A DNA stretch of 16,459 nt from an uncultured Chitinophaga sp. (GCF_937874145.1 NZ_CALNBI010000388.1:1-16459), one strand, 5' to 3'; counted from the stretch's first letter, positions 1 through 5,795 are shown. The notes: generated by a model from the letters alone, not told the origin. Program-made: numbers and translations.

Positions 1-991
1 AAGTCTGCCGGAAGGGCGGCAGGTTCGATGAAAGCCCAGGGCCCCTGCAGCCCGCGCGCCTTATACCACCGCCCGGATATCAGGAGATAGTAATGCTGGT
101 CGGCGATATGCAGGAAGATATTGTCGGGCGAATTGGACATATACAGCAGTGCAGTGCCCGCCACCGGCGCAAATGCCGGCGCCCCGCGGCTCTGGATCAG
201 CTCGGCCGGCCGCGTGCTCACAACGATCTGCGGCAGCGAGTCCAGCGGGATGCGCGAAGGCTGGCTCGGGCGCCGGCAAAACCACCATCGCGCGTTTGCT
301 GCTGCGCTTTTTTGATCCCGGCGGGAATGCTGCCGGTGTAAGTATACGCCCCGGTTGCCGCGGGCGCTGCAAACCAGCGGCCGCCAACGAAGAGATAGTA
401 TTTGCCGGCATCATGCAGTATGGTGAACGGCGAATTGACCACCCGCTGCAATCCCAGTGCAGCGTCTTTCTCCAGCTTCGGCTGCCCGTCGGTTAATACC
501 AGCAGGCTGGGCATTTCCCGGAATATAATCTCCGGCGGGTCGTTCTTCAGGCCATTGGCGCTGGTGGCTTGCTGGTCGAGCGAGGTAACGAGCTGGTCCA
601 TCGACAATTCGAATGCGTGCTTCGGCAATTCCCGCTCCAGCAACGCCCGCAGCCGTGCTACGCCGGCGGAGTCCGCCGAACCGGGGAAGCGCGCGTCCGG
701 GACTTTCAGGCCATCCAATACCACGGAATGCGTGGAGCGGTCGGTATGGATAGCGGCATCCAGCCACACCACGCCATATACGGGCTCCTTACCCTGCTGC
801 GTGACCGACACGGCGGCGATAGCGGTGAGCTTATCCCCGGACAGCGACTGCGGTTGCGGCTGGTACACCACGATGGTCGTTTGCCCGGAGCGGATGGTGC
901 AGGGCCACTGATCCTGCGCGGCAGCGCCGGCGGCTGGGAACAGGAGCAGCGCCAGGGCAGAAAGGAGAAAAGGAATGCGGATACATCGCAT
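1..991 (-). pseudogene. Secreted GRW/GPW-repeat protein (carbohydrate-binding family V/XII-like), frameshifted, 3' end outside window
   Basis: The start is the ATG at 991, which opens a clear signal peptide (MRCIRIPFLLSALALLLF, then AAGAAA before QDQW), so the product is exported. The first frame runs to a stop at 218 and contains a module YYLFVGGRWFAAP..GAYTYTGSIPAG. From about position 257 down to the window edge, a different minus-strand frame is open. It reads IPLDSLPQIVVSTRPAELI, then APVAGTALLYMSN, and then a second module YYLLISGRWYKARGLQGPW. The two modules plainly belong to one protein: from memory, this order (module, IVV..T.PAELI, LLY..N, module) is the layout of secreted proteins annotated as carbohydrate-binding family V/XII. 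Their real function is unknown. The frames are separated by a foreign-looking segment near 263-319. It follows the terminator of the upstream PLP-enzyme gene, so it probably has its own promoter in 992-1188. I am sure of the frame break, less sure of the family name. Confidence 0.75.
263..319 (+). other. Orphan ABC-exporter Walker A fragment inside the broken gene
   Basis: Read on the plus strand, codons 266-319 encode SGAGKTTIARLLLRFFDP. That is a close match to the Walker A and following helix of ABC exporter nucleotide-binding domains (usual form GPSGAGKTT..RLL.RFYDP..G). Nothing before or after it continues such a gene: there is no upstream strand and no Q-loop, and the Gly-Pro that normally precedes SGAGK reads Ala-Gly. 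The fragment sits exactly where the minus-strand host gene changes frame. It could be filler DNA from a repair or template-switch event, or an assembly chimera. It does not match the ABC ATPase at 12884, whose Walker A reads GSNGAGKST. Confidence 0.6.
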
Positions 992-1188
992 GATGATAAT
1001 TTTTACGGTTGCCGGCAATGCCGGAATAAGGCGATGATCTGCTAATGGAATGTTGCCCGGGAGGGAGGGCGGCGGTAAGCCGGTGCGGTGCGCGGCCGGT
1101 GAGATTGGCGCGCCTGCATATGGTAAACACGTCAAACGTACAGATTGTTTGGCGGATGCGATCCATCTCCATGAACCAAAATAATAAG

Positions 1189-1210
1189 GGCCCCGCTGTT
1201 CAGCGGGGCC
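1189..1210 (-). terminator. Intrinsic terminator of the PLP-enzyme gene
   Basis: GGCCCCGCTG / CAGCGGGGCC form a perfect 10-bp stem with a 2-base spacer. On the minus strand it begins 8 nt after the TGA stop of the PLP enzyme and is followed by CTTATTATTTT, a T-rich run. It would stop transcription before the gene at 991. Confidence 0.85.
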
Positions 1211-1218
1211 TGCTTGTA

Positions 1219-2472
1219 TCATACATGTTCCAGCGCCTGGGCGATGTCGTGGATGATGTCGTTGTAATGCTCGATGCCGACCGATACACGGATGAGCTTT
1301 TCACTGATCCCGATCCGGTCTTTCTCCGCGTCCGGGATATCGGTATGCGTCATGGTGGCCGGGTGTTCCGCCAGGCTTTCCGTGCCGCCGAGGCTCACCG
1401 CCAGCTTGATGAGGCGCAGGTGATTGAGGAAACGGAAGGCTTCTCCTTCTCCGCCTTTCACGTCGAAACTGACCATCGCGCCGCTGCCCAGGCATTGATT
1501 TTTGTAGATGGCGTATTGTGCAGCGTCTTTTTCCGCATCCAGCAATCCCAGGTAATACACTTTCTCCACTTTGGGATGCGATTGCAGGAAAGCCGCCACC
1601 TGCACGGCATTGGCCTGCTGCTGCTCCATGCGCACCTTCAACGTTTCGAGGCTGCGCAGGAGGAGCCAGCCGGTGTGCGGGCTGCACATGTTCCCCAGGA
1701 ACGTCCGCAGCACTTTGATCCTTTGTATGTCTCCCGCAGTGCCCAATACCGCACCCGCGATCACGTCGCTGTGGCCGCCGATGTATTTGGTGGCGGAATA
1801 AATGACGAGGTCGGCGCCGTGTTCCAGCGGATGCTGCCAGAGCGGCCCCATGTAGGTATTGTCCACTGCGGTTATTACGCGGCGGCCGTGGGTGGAATGG
1901 CGTTGCGCAATGCGGGCGCACATGACCATGTCGATGAGTGCGTTGGTAGGATTGGCGGGCGTTTCGATGTAAATCATGCCCAGCCGATCCGGTCCGTTGG
2001 CCTGTATGATAGCTTCGATCTCCGCATCGCTTGCGCCTACGTCGAACGAAACGGCGGTGATACCGAACTTCAGGAGAACGTGGTTCATAAAATGATGCGT
2101 ACCGCCGTAAACGGGCGTGCTGTACAACACCACCTGCCCGGGTGCGAGATATTCCATCAGCACTGTTGAGATGGCTGACATGCCGCTTTCGAACACTGCC
2201 GCTTTTTCGGCACGGTCCCAGAGGGCCAGCCGGTCTTCCAGGATCTCCAGGTCGGGGTTGTTGATACGGGAATAGATCAGTCCCGGTTCTTCGCCTTCGT
2301 TTTTTGGCCGTTTGCCGTAAGCGATTTCGAAAAAGGCTTTGCCGTCTTCCGCGGTTTTAAACACAAAAGTAGAGGTCTGGAAAATGGGACATTTGATGGC
2401 GCCTTCGCTGAGCTCCGGTTTATAGCCGTAGCTCATCATGAGGCTTTCTGGTGCGTATTCGTGTGGATACAT
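1219..2472 (-). CDS. Cys/Met metabolism PLP-dependent enzyme (cystathionine gamma-synthase / methionine gamma-lyase family)
   Basis: This 417-residue fold-type I PLP enzyme belongs to the trans-sulfuration family. Visible landmarks are YSRINNP (Arg69, phosphate contact from the partner subunit), ESGMSA (96-100), VYGGT (Tyr122, stacks on the cofactor), ETPANP (170-175), VDNTY (Asp204, pairs with the pyridine nitrogen) and SATKYIGGH with the Schiff-base Lys229. SLGGTESLAEHPATMTH near the C-terminus closes the substrate site and strongly resembles methionine gamma-lyases. However, the lyase-specific Cys (Cys116 in Pseudomonas putida) is Gly here (YGGT), as in synthases and cystathionine lyases, so the exact reaction is open. 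Length is normal for the family. It is divergent from an Lrp/AsnC gene with 148 bp between them, which suggests direct amino-acid-responsive control. The start ATG at 2472 gives MYPHEYAPES, a usual N-terminus. Confidence 0.9.
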   Translation of the reverse strand: MYPHEYAPESLMMSYGYKPELSEGAIKCPIFQTSTFVFKTAEDGKAFFEIAYGKRPKNEGEEPGLIYSRINNPDLEILEDRLALWDRAEKAAVFESGMSAISTVLMEYLAPGQVVLYSTPVYGGTHHFMNHVLLKFGITAVSFDVGASDAEIEAIIQANGPDRLGMIYIETPANPTNALIDMVMCARIAQRHSTHGRRVITAVDNTYMGPLWQHPLEHGADLVIYSATKYIGGHSDVIAGAVLGTAGDIQRIKVLRTFLGNMCSPHTGWLLLRSLETLKVRMEQQQANAVQVAAFLQSHPKVEKVYYLGLLDAEKDAAQYAIYKNQCLGSGAMVSFDVKGGEGEAFRFLNHLRLIKLAVSLGGTESLAEHPATMTHTDIPDAEKDRIGISEKLIRVSVGIEHYNDIIHDIAQALEHV

Positions 2473-2620
2473 GTGGTTGGTTTGTCTGTAAAACTCCCAC
2501 TTTAAAGAATATACATTGGCATAGCCGAAATATTTAGTAGTTTATGCTGTCGGATAATGTTTAGATAGATGGATATCCTGTAACTTGTGCGTTCTGTGAA
2601 AGAAAACAGAGTTTTATGCT
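2473..2620. promoter_or_regulatory. Divergent control region of the PLP enzyme and Lrp regulator
   Basis: This AT-rich 148-bp region, against GC-rich genes on both sides, must hold both promoters. It contains the palindrome AAATATTT (2528-2535), GGATATCC (2571-2578) and other AT-rich half-site-like stretches of the kind Lrp proteins bind. The minus-strand 10-mer AAACCAACCA lies directly before the enzyme's ATG and recurs upstream of the cysteine desulfurase gene. Operator assignment is inference. Confidence 0.45.
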
Positions 2621-3079
2621 ATGACACTGGATGAAACCGACAAAAAGATACTCCGCATCCTGCAGCAGAATGCGAAACTGAGCCATAAGCAGATCGGCGA
2701 CGCGGTGAACCGCTCGGCGACGCCGGTTTACGAGCGCATCCGGAAAATGGAGGAAGCGGGCGTGGTAAAGGGATATGTGGCGCTGGTGGATCACAAGAAA
2801 GTGGGCCGCAGCCTGGTGGTGTTCACGGCTGTTCACCTCGACCGCCACGAGCATGAAGTGATCAAGGCTTTCGAAAAGGAAATCGTGCATGCGGAGGAGG
2901 TGATGGAATGTTATCATATGACCGGTACCGACGACTACCTGCTGAAAGTGGCCGTGCGGGATATGGACGAATACCAGCAGTTCATCGTGGAGAAGCTCTC
3001 CCGCCTGCGGAATATCGGCACCGTGCGCAGTTCGTTCGTGATGACGGAAATCAAGCACGAAACGGCTTTCAAAGTCTGA
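2621..3079 (+). CDS. Lrp/AsnC family transcriptional regulator
   Basis: This 152-residue regulator has an N-terminal winged helix-turn-helix (LDETDKKILRILQQNAKLS, recognition part around RSATPVYERIRKMEEAGV) at about residues 3-55. A RAM-type ligand and oligomerisation domain follows (VVFTAVHLDR, then VMECYHMTGTDDYLLKVAV at about 90-110, then IGTVRSSFVM). Members form dimers or octamers and sense amino acids. Its position, divergent to a Cys/Met PLP enzyme, resembles the known pairing of MdeR- or DecR-type Lrp proteins with methionine gamma-lyase or cysteine desulfhydrase genes. It is therefore the likely local regulator of the gene at 1219-2472 and of itself. The ATG at 2621 gives the standard family N-terminus. 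A terminator follows 23 bp after the stop. Confidence 0.92.
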   Translation: MTLDETDKKILRILQQNAKLSHKQIGDAVNRSATPVYERIRKMEEAGVVKGYVALVDHKKVGRSLVVFTAVHLDRHEHEVIKAFEKEIVHAEEVMECYHMTGTDDYLLKVAVRDMDEYQQFIVEKLSRLRNIGTVRSSFVMTEIKHETAFKV

Positions 3080-3099
3080 CACTGCTGTACTTACCATAA

Positions 3100-3130
3100 A
3101 AAAGCCCGGGAAAATTATTCCCGGGCTTTT
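3100..3130. terminator. Bidirectional intrinsic terminator
   Basis: AGCCCGGGAA (3103-3112) pairs perfectly with TTCCCGGGCT (3118-3127), loop AATTA, flanked by A-runs on the left and T-runs on the right. The stem therefore works for the lrp gene on the plus strand and for the tRNA-like gene ending at 3132 on the minus strand. Its placement 2 nt past the minus-strand RNA is good evidence that the RNA is a discrete transcription unit. Confidence 0.9.
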
Positions 3131-3131
3131 G

Positions 3132-3275
3132 CTGTAGGAGCAGGAGTCGAACCTGCACGGAGCAGTTAGCGGATAGCACAAAGAAGTAAATGGTTAGTTA
3201 ATTATGCTATTCGTTTATCCCGTTATCTCCACCCCCGAGACGAGAGGGCATGTCTGCCAGTTTCATCACCCTACA
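3132..3275 (-). ncRNA. tRNA-like RNA with a giant variable arm and GUC anticodon-like triplet
   Basis: On the minus strand every tRNA element is present. The acceptor stem TGTAGGG (3275-3269) pairs with TCCTACA (3139-3133) over 7 bp, and the likely discriminator is G at 3132. T and G fill positions 8-9. The D arm is ATG / CAT with loop AAACTGGCAGA, of the Leu/Ser type. The anticodon stem is CCCTC / GGGGG with loop TCGTCTC. The T stem GCAGG / CCTGC carries loop TTCGACT. Between the anticodon and T arms lie about 75 nt instead of the 4-20 of normal tRNAs. They fold as GGAG/CTCC, then TAACGG/CCGCTA (one mismatch), then ATAGCAT/GTGCTAT, closing a 24-nt A/T-rich loop. No CCA is encoded, as is common in Bacteroidota. 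The triplet at positions 34-36 is GUC (Asp), but position 33 is C instead of the near-universal U. It is either a non-translating tRNA mimic or an unusual decoding tRNA; I do not recognise a named family. Confidence 0.8.
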
Positions 3276-3305
3276 ATGTGTCTTTGAAACTGAATGCAAT
3301 CTACG

Positions 3306-3329
3306 CAAAGTATTTGTTTTGTTTGTCAA
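3306..3329 (-). promoter_or_regulatory. Possible promoter of the tRNA-like gene
   Basis: On the minus strand, TTGAC (3329-3325) and TACTTTG (3312-3306) lie about 30 nt before the RNA 5' end. TACTTTG is close to the Bacteroidota -7 element TAnnTTTG. The spacing between the elements is shorter than usual, so the assignment is weak. The AT-rich context supports a promoter somewhere in 3276-3400. Confidence 0.3.
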
Positions 3330-3490
3330 TTTCTAACAAAAAATTAAAAACAATAGAAAATATCTAATTAAATTAGTTTTTGGTTGAAAATATTAAATGA
3401 TATGGCTGGATTCAAGGGCTCAGTTAGAAATCGGCTAAAGCGGGAAATGCGGGGGAATACAGCCTGCCGTATAGGCTTTGGGGTGGGGAG

Positions 3491-3520
3491 AGGAAATGGC
3501 CTCACGGGGAGGCCATTCCT
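3491..3520 (-). terminator. Long hairpin downstream of the cysteine desulfurase gene
   Basis: AGGAAATGGCCTC (3491-3503) pairs with GAGGCCATTCCT (3509-3520), leaving one bulged A and a 5-nt loop. It lies 60 nt past the stop of the minus-strand cysteine desulfurase. There is no T-run on either side, so it may be a factor-assisted terminator or an mRNA 3'-end stabilising stem rather than a classic intrinsic terminator. Confidence 0.45.
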
Positions 3521-3579
3521 GTTGTCAGGCTTGCAAATGAGTAGTAACCGGATTGTTTTGGTGTATATTATCTATTCAA

Positions 3580-4752
3580 TCAACATGCGGTAGTAGCAGG
3601 TTTCCCTTCCGGAGCATGCAGCCCCAGCGCGATCTTCAGGACTTCCGTCACATGATCGATTTCTGCGGTAGTGTTGTACTTGCTGAAAGAAAACCGGATG
3701 GTGGTGCAGCTTTCGTTTTTGCCCAGGGCCTTCATGACGTGGGAGCCGCCGGAAGGGCCGCTACAGGCGCTGCCGCCGGATACGCAAATTCCTTCCATAT
3801 CGAGGCGGAGCAGGAGGTTGTCGCTGGCTTCCGTTTTCGGGAAGCAAACGCTCAGCACCGTATAAAGGGATGCGTCGTGCCCGTTGAAGGTAACGCCCGG
3901 GATGCTGGCCACGAGCTGTTTTTTCATATATGCTTTCAGGGAACCGATATGCTGGCTGTCGGTTTTATAATGTTCCATCGCCAGTTCCAGCGCCCGCGCA
4001 AAGCCCACGATACCGTGCACGCACTCGGTGCCCGCGCGCATATTGCGCTCTTGTCCACCCCCATGTATAAACGGCTTAACGGCAAGCCCCGGCGCGATAT
4101 ACAGGATGCCGCTGCCTTTGGGGCCGTGGAACTTATGCCCGGAACCCGAAATAAAATGAACGCCCATATCCGGGAGGTTCAGGGGGTAATGGCCCACCGT
4201 CTGCACGCAATCGGAATGGAAGATCGCGCCATATTCCTGGCAGAGGGCGCCTACGCGCTTCACGTCGAGCATGCTGCCGGTTTCGTTATTGGCGTGCATG
4301 AGCGAAACCAGGCATTTTTTGCCCGCGGCCGCCTGTTCTTTCAGCTGGCGCTCCAGGTCCGCGTAATCCACGATCCCCGCGTCAGACACGGCGACCATCG
4401 AATAGGGCACCCCATGCAACTGGCTGTAAAACTCCACCGAATGCAGCACGGCGTGGTGCTCAACGGGGGAGGAAATGATATGGGTGCAGCCCAGGTCGCG
4501 CACGGCCGCAGCAATGGCGGTATTATTGCTTTCCGTGCCGCCGCTGGTGAAGAAGATATTGGAAGCCTTCACGCCCAGCTGGTAAGCTACCGACCTGCGG
4601 GCGTTTTCCACGGCGATGCGGGCGGCCCGGCCGTAGGAATAGGAAGAGGAAGGATTGCCGTAGTGCTGCGCGAGGTACGGCAGCATTTCCGCCAGTACGG
4701 TATCGTCTACCCGCGTAGTAGCGGCATTGTCCAGGTAAATAGTATGGTCCAT
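3580..4752 (-). CDS. Cysteine desulfurase, NifS/IscS family (class V aminotransferase)
   Basis: This 390-residue PLP enzyme would take sulfur from L-cysteine as an enzyme persulfide, giving alanine. The N-terminus YLDNAATTRVD is diagnostic. SGGTESNN (70-77), the PVEHHAVL His pair (99-100), HANNETG (153-159) and SDCVQTVGH (180-188) bind cofactor and substrate, and SGSGHKFHGPKG carries the Schiff-base Lys207. GGGQERNMRAGTE (231-243) is conserved in the family. The catalytic loop reads SGGSACSGPSGGSHVM, placing the persulfide cysteine at Cys330. No iscU, sufE, thiI or mnmA gene is adjacent, so a dedicated Fe-S or thionucleotide role cannot be read from context. Instead it is paired divergently with an Lrp regulator, suggesting cysteine-responsive expression. 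The start ATG at 4752 directly precedes the conserved N-terminus. It ends in an unusual Cys-containing tail (PATTAC). Confidence 0.93.
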   Translation of the reverse strand: MDHTIYLDNAATTRVDDTVLAEMLPYLAQHYGNPSSSYSYGRAARIAVENARRSVAYQLGVKASNIFFTSGGTESNNTAIAAAVRDLGCTHIISSPVEHHAVLHSVEFYSQLHGVPYSMVAVSDAGIVDYADLERQLKEQAAAGKKCLVSLMHANNETGSMLDVKRVGALCQEYGAIFHSDCVQTVGHYPLNLPDMGVHFISGSGHKFHGPKGSGILYIAPGLAVKPFIHGGGQERNMRAGTECVHGIVGFARALELAMEHYKTDSQHIGSLKAYMKKQLVASIPGVTFNGHDASLYTVLSVCFPKTEASDNLLLRLDMEGICVSGGSACSGPSGGSHVMKALGKNESCTTIRFSFSKYNTTAEIDHVTEVLKIALGLHAPEGKPATTAC

Positions 4753-4787
4753 GTGAGATGTTGCTTGGAATTGAAATGATTCGTTGG

Positions 4788-4820
4788 AACAAGAGTTCCC
4801 GCAGGCCGGAAACTCTTGTT
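4788..4820 (-). promoter_or_regulatory. Inverted repeat in the cysteine desulfurase leader
   Basis: There are perfect 10-bp arms AACAAGAGTT / AACTCTTGTT with a 13-nt centre, within which a CC/GG pair can extend the stem after a mismatch. It lies close to the desulfurase start codon. It may act as an RNA hairpin in the 5' leader or as a dyad operator for a dimeric regulator. It has no T-run, so it is not a normal terminator. Confidence 0.5.
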
Positions 4821-4845
4821 GGTAATGGTTGGTTGGTTTTTGATC

Positions 4846-4914
4846 GTAATATTTTTAACGGTTGGTCTTTGGCCTTGGGTACCGGAAAGTTCCTATCTTG
4901 ATACTGTAATATTT
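4846..4914. repeat. Two GTAATATTT sites spaced 60 bp apart
   Basis: GTAATATTT occurs at 4846-4854 and 4906-4914, the same face of the helix if the turn is about 10 bp. A third copy lies at 7729-7737 upstream of susC. Lrp-family octamers wrap DNA and bind phased AT-rich sites, so these are candidate operators for the adjacent regulator. A chance match in AT-rich DNA is not excluded. Confidence 0.35.
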
Positions 4915-5077
4915 CCACTCTAAATTGAAAAATGTTTTTGATATTTGGTGCAATGGCTGATTAAACCGTAAATTTTCCGGTTTTAGTCCCGGAATTGCCT
5001 ATTTTTGAAGGAGATTGATTATGCACCCGGCCGGAATGCCGAACTTCTTTCAGTTGACCATTTTCAACCTGTATACA

Positions 5078-5536
5078 ATGCCAGACATCGATCAGACGGA
5101 TCTCGAGATCCTGCGCCTCCTCCAGCACAACGCGGAGCTCACCAACAAGGAGATTTCCTTCAAGCTGCATAAATCCGTGGCCGCTATCCACGAGCGCATC
5201 CGGCGGCTCAAGGAACAGGGCTATATCAAGCGCGTGGTGGCCATCCTCGACAAGAAGAAGATCGATAAAGGCCTGATCGCTTTCAGCCATGTGTTGCTGA
5301 AAGACCACTCCGCCCAAACCCTCAGCACCTTCGAAAAAGAAGTGGTGAAGTTCCCCGAAGTGATGGAGTGCTTCCAGATGACGGGCACTTTCGACTTCAT
5401 CCTGCGGATCGCCAGCGCGGATATGGACGAGTACCACGTCTTCTACCGCAAACTCGCCGCCTTGCCCAATATCACTACGGTGCAGAGCTTTTTCGTCCTC
5501 TCCGAAACCAAAAGCGAAACCGCTTACCCGATCTGA
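5078..5536 (+). CDS. Lrp/AsnC family transcriptional regulator (second paralogue)
   Basis: This regulator is 152 residues long, the same as the one at 2621-3079 and similar along its length. The HTH (IDQTDLEILRLLQHNAELT, then KSVAAIHERIRRLKEQGYI) covers about residues 3-55. The RAM domain follows, with VMECFQMTGTFDFILRIAS at about 90-110 and ITTVQSFFVLSETKSETAYPI at the end. The ATG at 5078 matches the paralogue's N-terminus. An in-frame ATG at 5021 would add 19 residues (MHPAGMPNFFQL...) and is preceded by AAGGAG (5007-5012) at good spacing, so the longer form is a real alternative. It is divergent from the cysteine desulfurase and is probably its regulator, sensing cysteine or a related amino acid (inference). 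Confidence 0.9.
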   Translation: MPDIDQTDLEILRLLQHNAELTNKEISFKLHKSVAAIHERIRRLKEQGYIKRVVAILDKKKIDKGLIAFSHVLLKDHSAQTLSTFEKEVVKFPEVMECFQMTGTFDFILRIASADMDEYHVFYRKLAALPNITTVQSFFVLSETKSETAYPI

Positions 5537-5550
5537 AGCAGGCCACTTTA

Positions 5551-5589
5551 GTACTGTTACAGTACGGTATCCCTACTATATCCCTACTA
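5551..5589. repeat. Palindrome plus tandem 11-bp repeat upstream of the sigma factor gene
   Basis: GTACTGTTACAGTAC (5551-5565) is a perfect 7-bp palindrome around one base. It is followed by TATCCCTACTA twice in tandem (5568-5578 and 5579-5589) and then a partial third unit (CATCCCC). Eleven-bp phasing puts the copies on one face of the helix. The palindrome lies only 14 bp after the lrp stop and could alternatively mark that gene's 3' end. Confidence 0.5.
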
Positions 5590-5795
5590 CATCCCCGCTA
5601 AGCTGTTACGTGGGACTTGTCGGGGTCTTGTCCTAAACAGGGGCATTTGCGCCATCGGGCAAGGAAAGGGGGAAGACGACCGTTGCATTTCCCAGGGATT
5701 TTGGCGAACTTCGCTGCTGTTTCAATCAAATTCTGCTCATCCCATTCGTTTTCTCCATCTGCCAGGGCCAAAATTCTATCATTAACAACGCTTCA

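Larger units (their letters stand above)
3276..3579. other. Gene-free stretch with an AT-rich upstream region and hairpin
   Basis: Positions 3276-3400 are strongly AT-rich and presumably hold the promoter of the minus-strand RNA. Positions 3410-3579 are of mixed composition. They hold a small inverted repeat AGCCT / AGGCT (around 3461-3477) and the long hairpin at 3491-3520. The only open frame, 3384-3593 on the plus strand, has no recognisable domain, no convincing start context, and overlaps the end of the cysteine desulfurase. I see no gene here. Confidence 0.5.
4753..5077. promoter_or_regulatory. Divergent control region of the cysteine desulfurase and second Lrp regulator
   Basis: This gene-free 325-bp region holds an inverted repeat AACAAGAGTT (4788-4797) / AACTCTTGTT (4811-4820) about 36 bp from the desulfurase ATG. 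It also holds the minus-strand 10-mer AAACCAACCA (4839-4830), shared with the other divergent region. Two copies of GTAATATTT lie exactly 60 bp apart at 4846-4854 and 4906-4914, and further AT-rich tracts run to about 5010. Both promoters must lie here. Operator roles for the repeats are inferred from spacing and from the adjacent Lrp gene. Confidence 0.5.

Noticed and set aside
149..496. Plus-strand open frame carrying the Walker A shard as a real ABC gene
   Set aside because: Only about 18 codons match. The rest of the frame is antisense to the secreted-protein modules.
1045..2169. Plus-strand open frame opposite the PLP enzyme (374 codons)
   Set aside because: It is antisense to a gene with all its catalytic motifs, and it has no recognisable fold.
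3132..3275. Ordinary tRNA-Leu or tRNA-Ser
   Set aside because: The D arm fits, but no Leu or Ser anticodon can be placed in loop TCGTCTC, and the variable arm is far too long.
3132..3275. tRNA-Sec, allo-tRNA or tmRNA
   Set aside because: The acceptor/T-stem arrangement is 7+5, not 8+5 or 9+3, and the triplet is not UCA. There is no tag-peptide frame or pseudoknot series, and the full anticodon and D arms are not like tmRNA.
3384..3593. Small plus-strand open frame of 69 codons
   Set aside because: It overlaps the desulfurase 3' end and the hairpin at 3491-3520, has no domain, and its codon use does not resemble the neighbours.
4523..4918. Minus-strand open frame extending the desulfurase upstream
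   Set aside because: It is in a different frame from YLDNAATT and covers the AT-rich control region.
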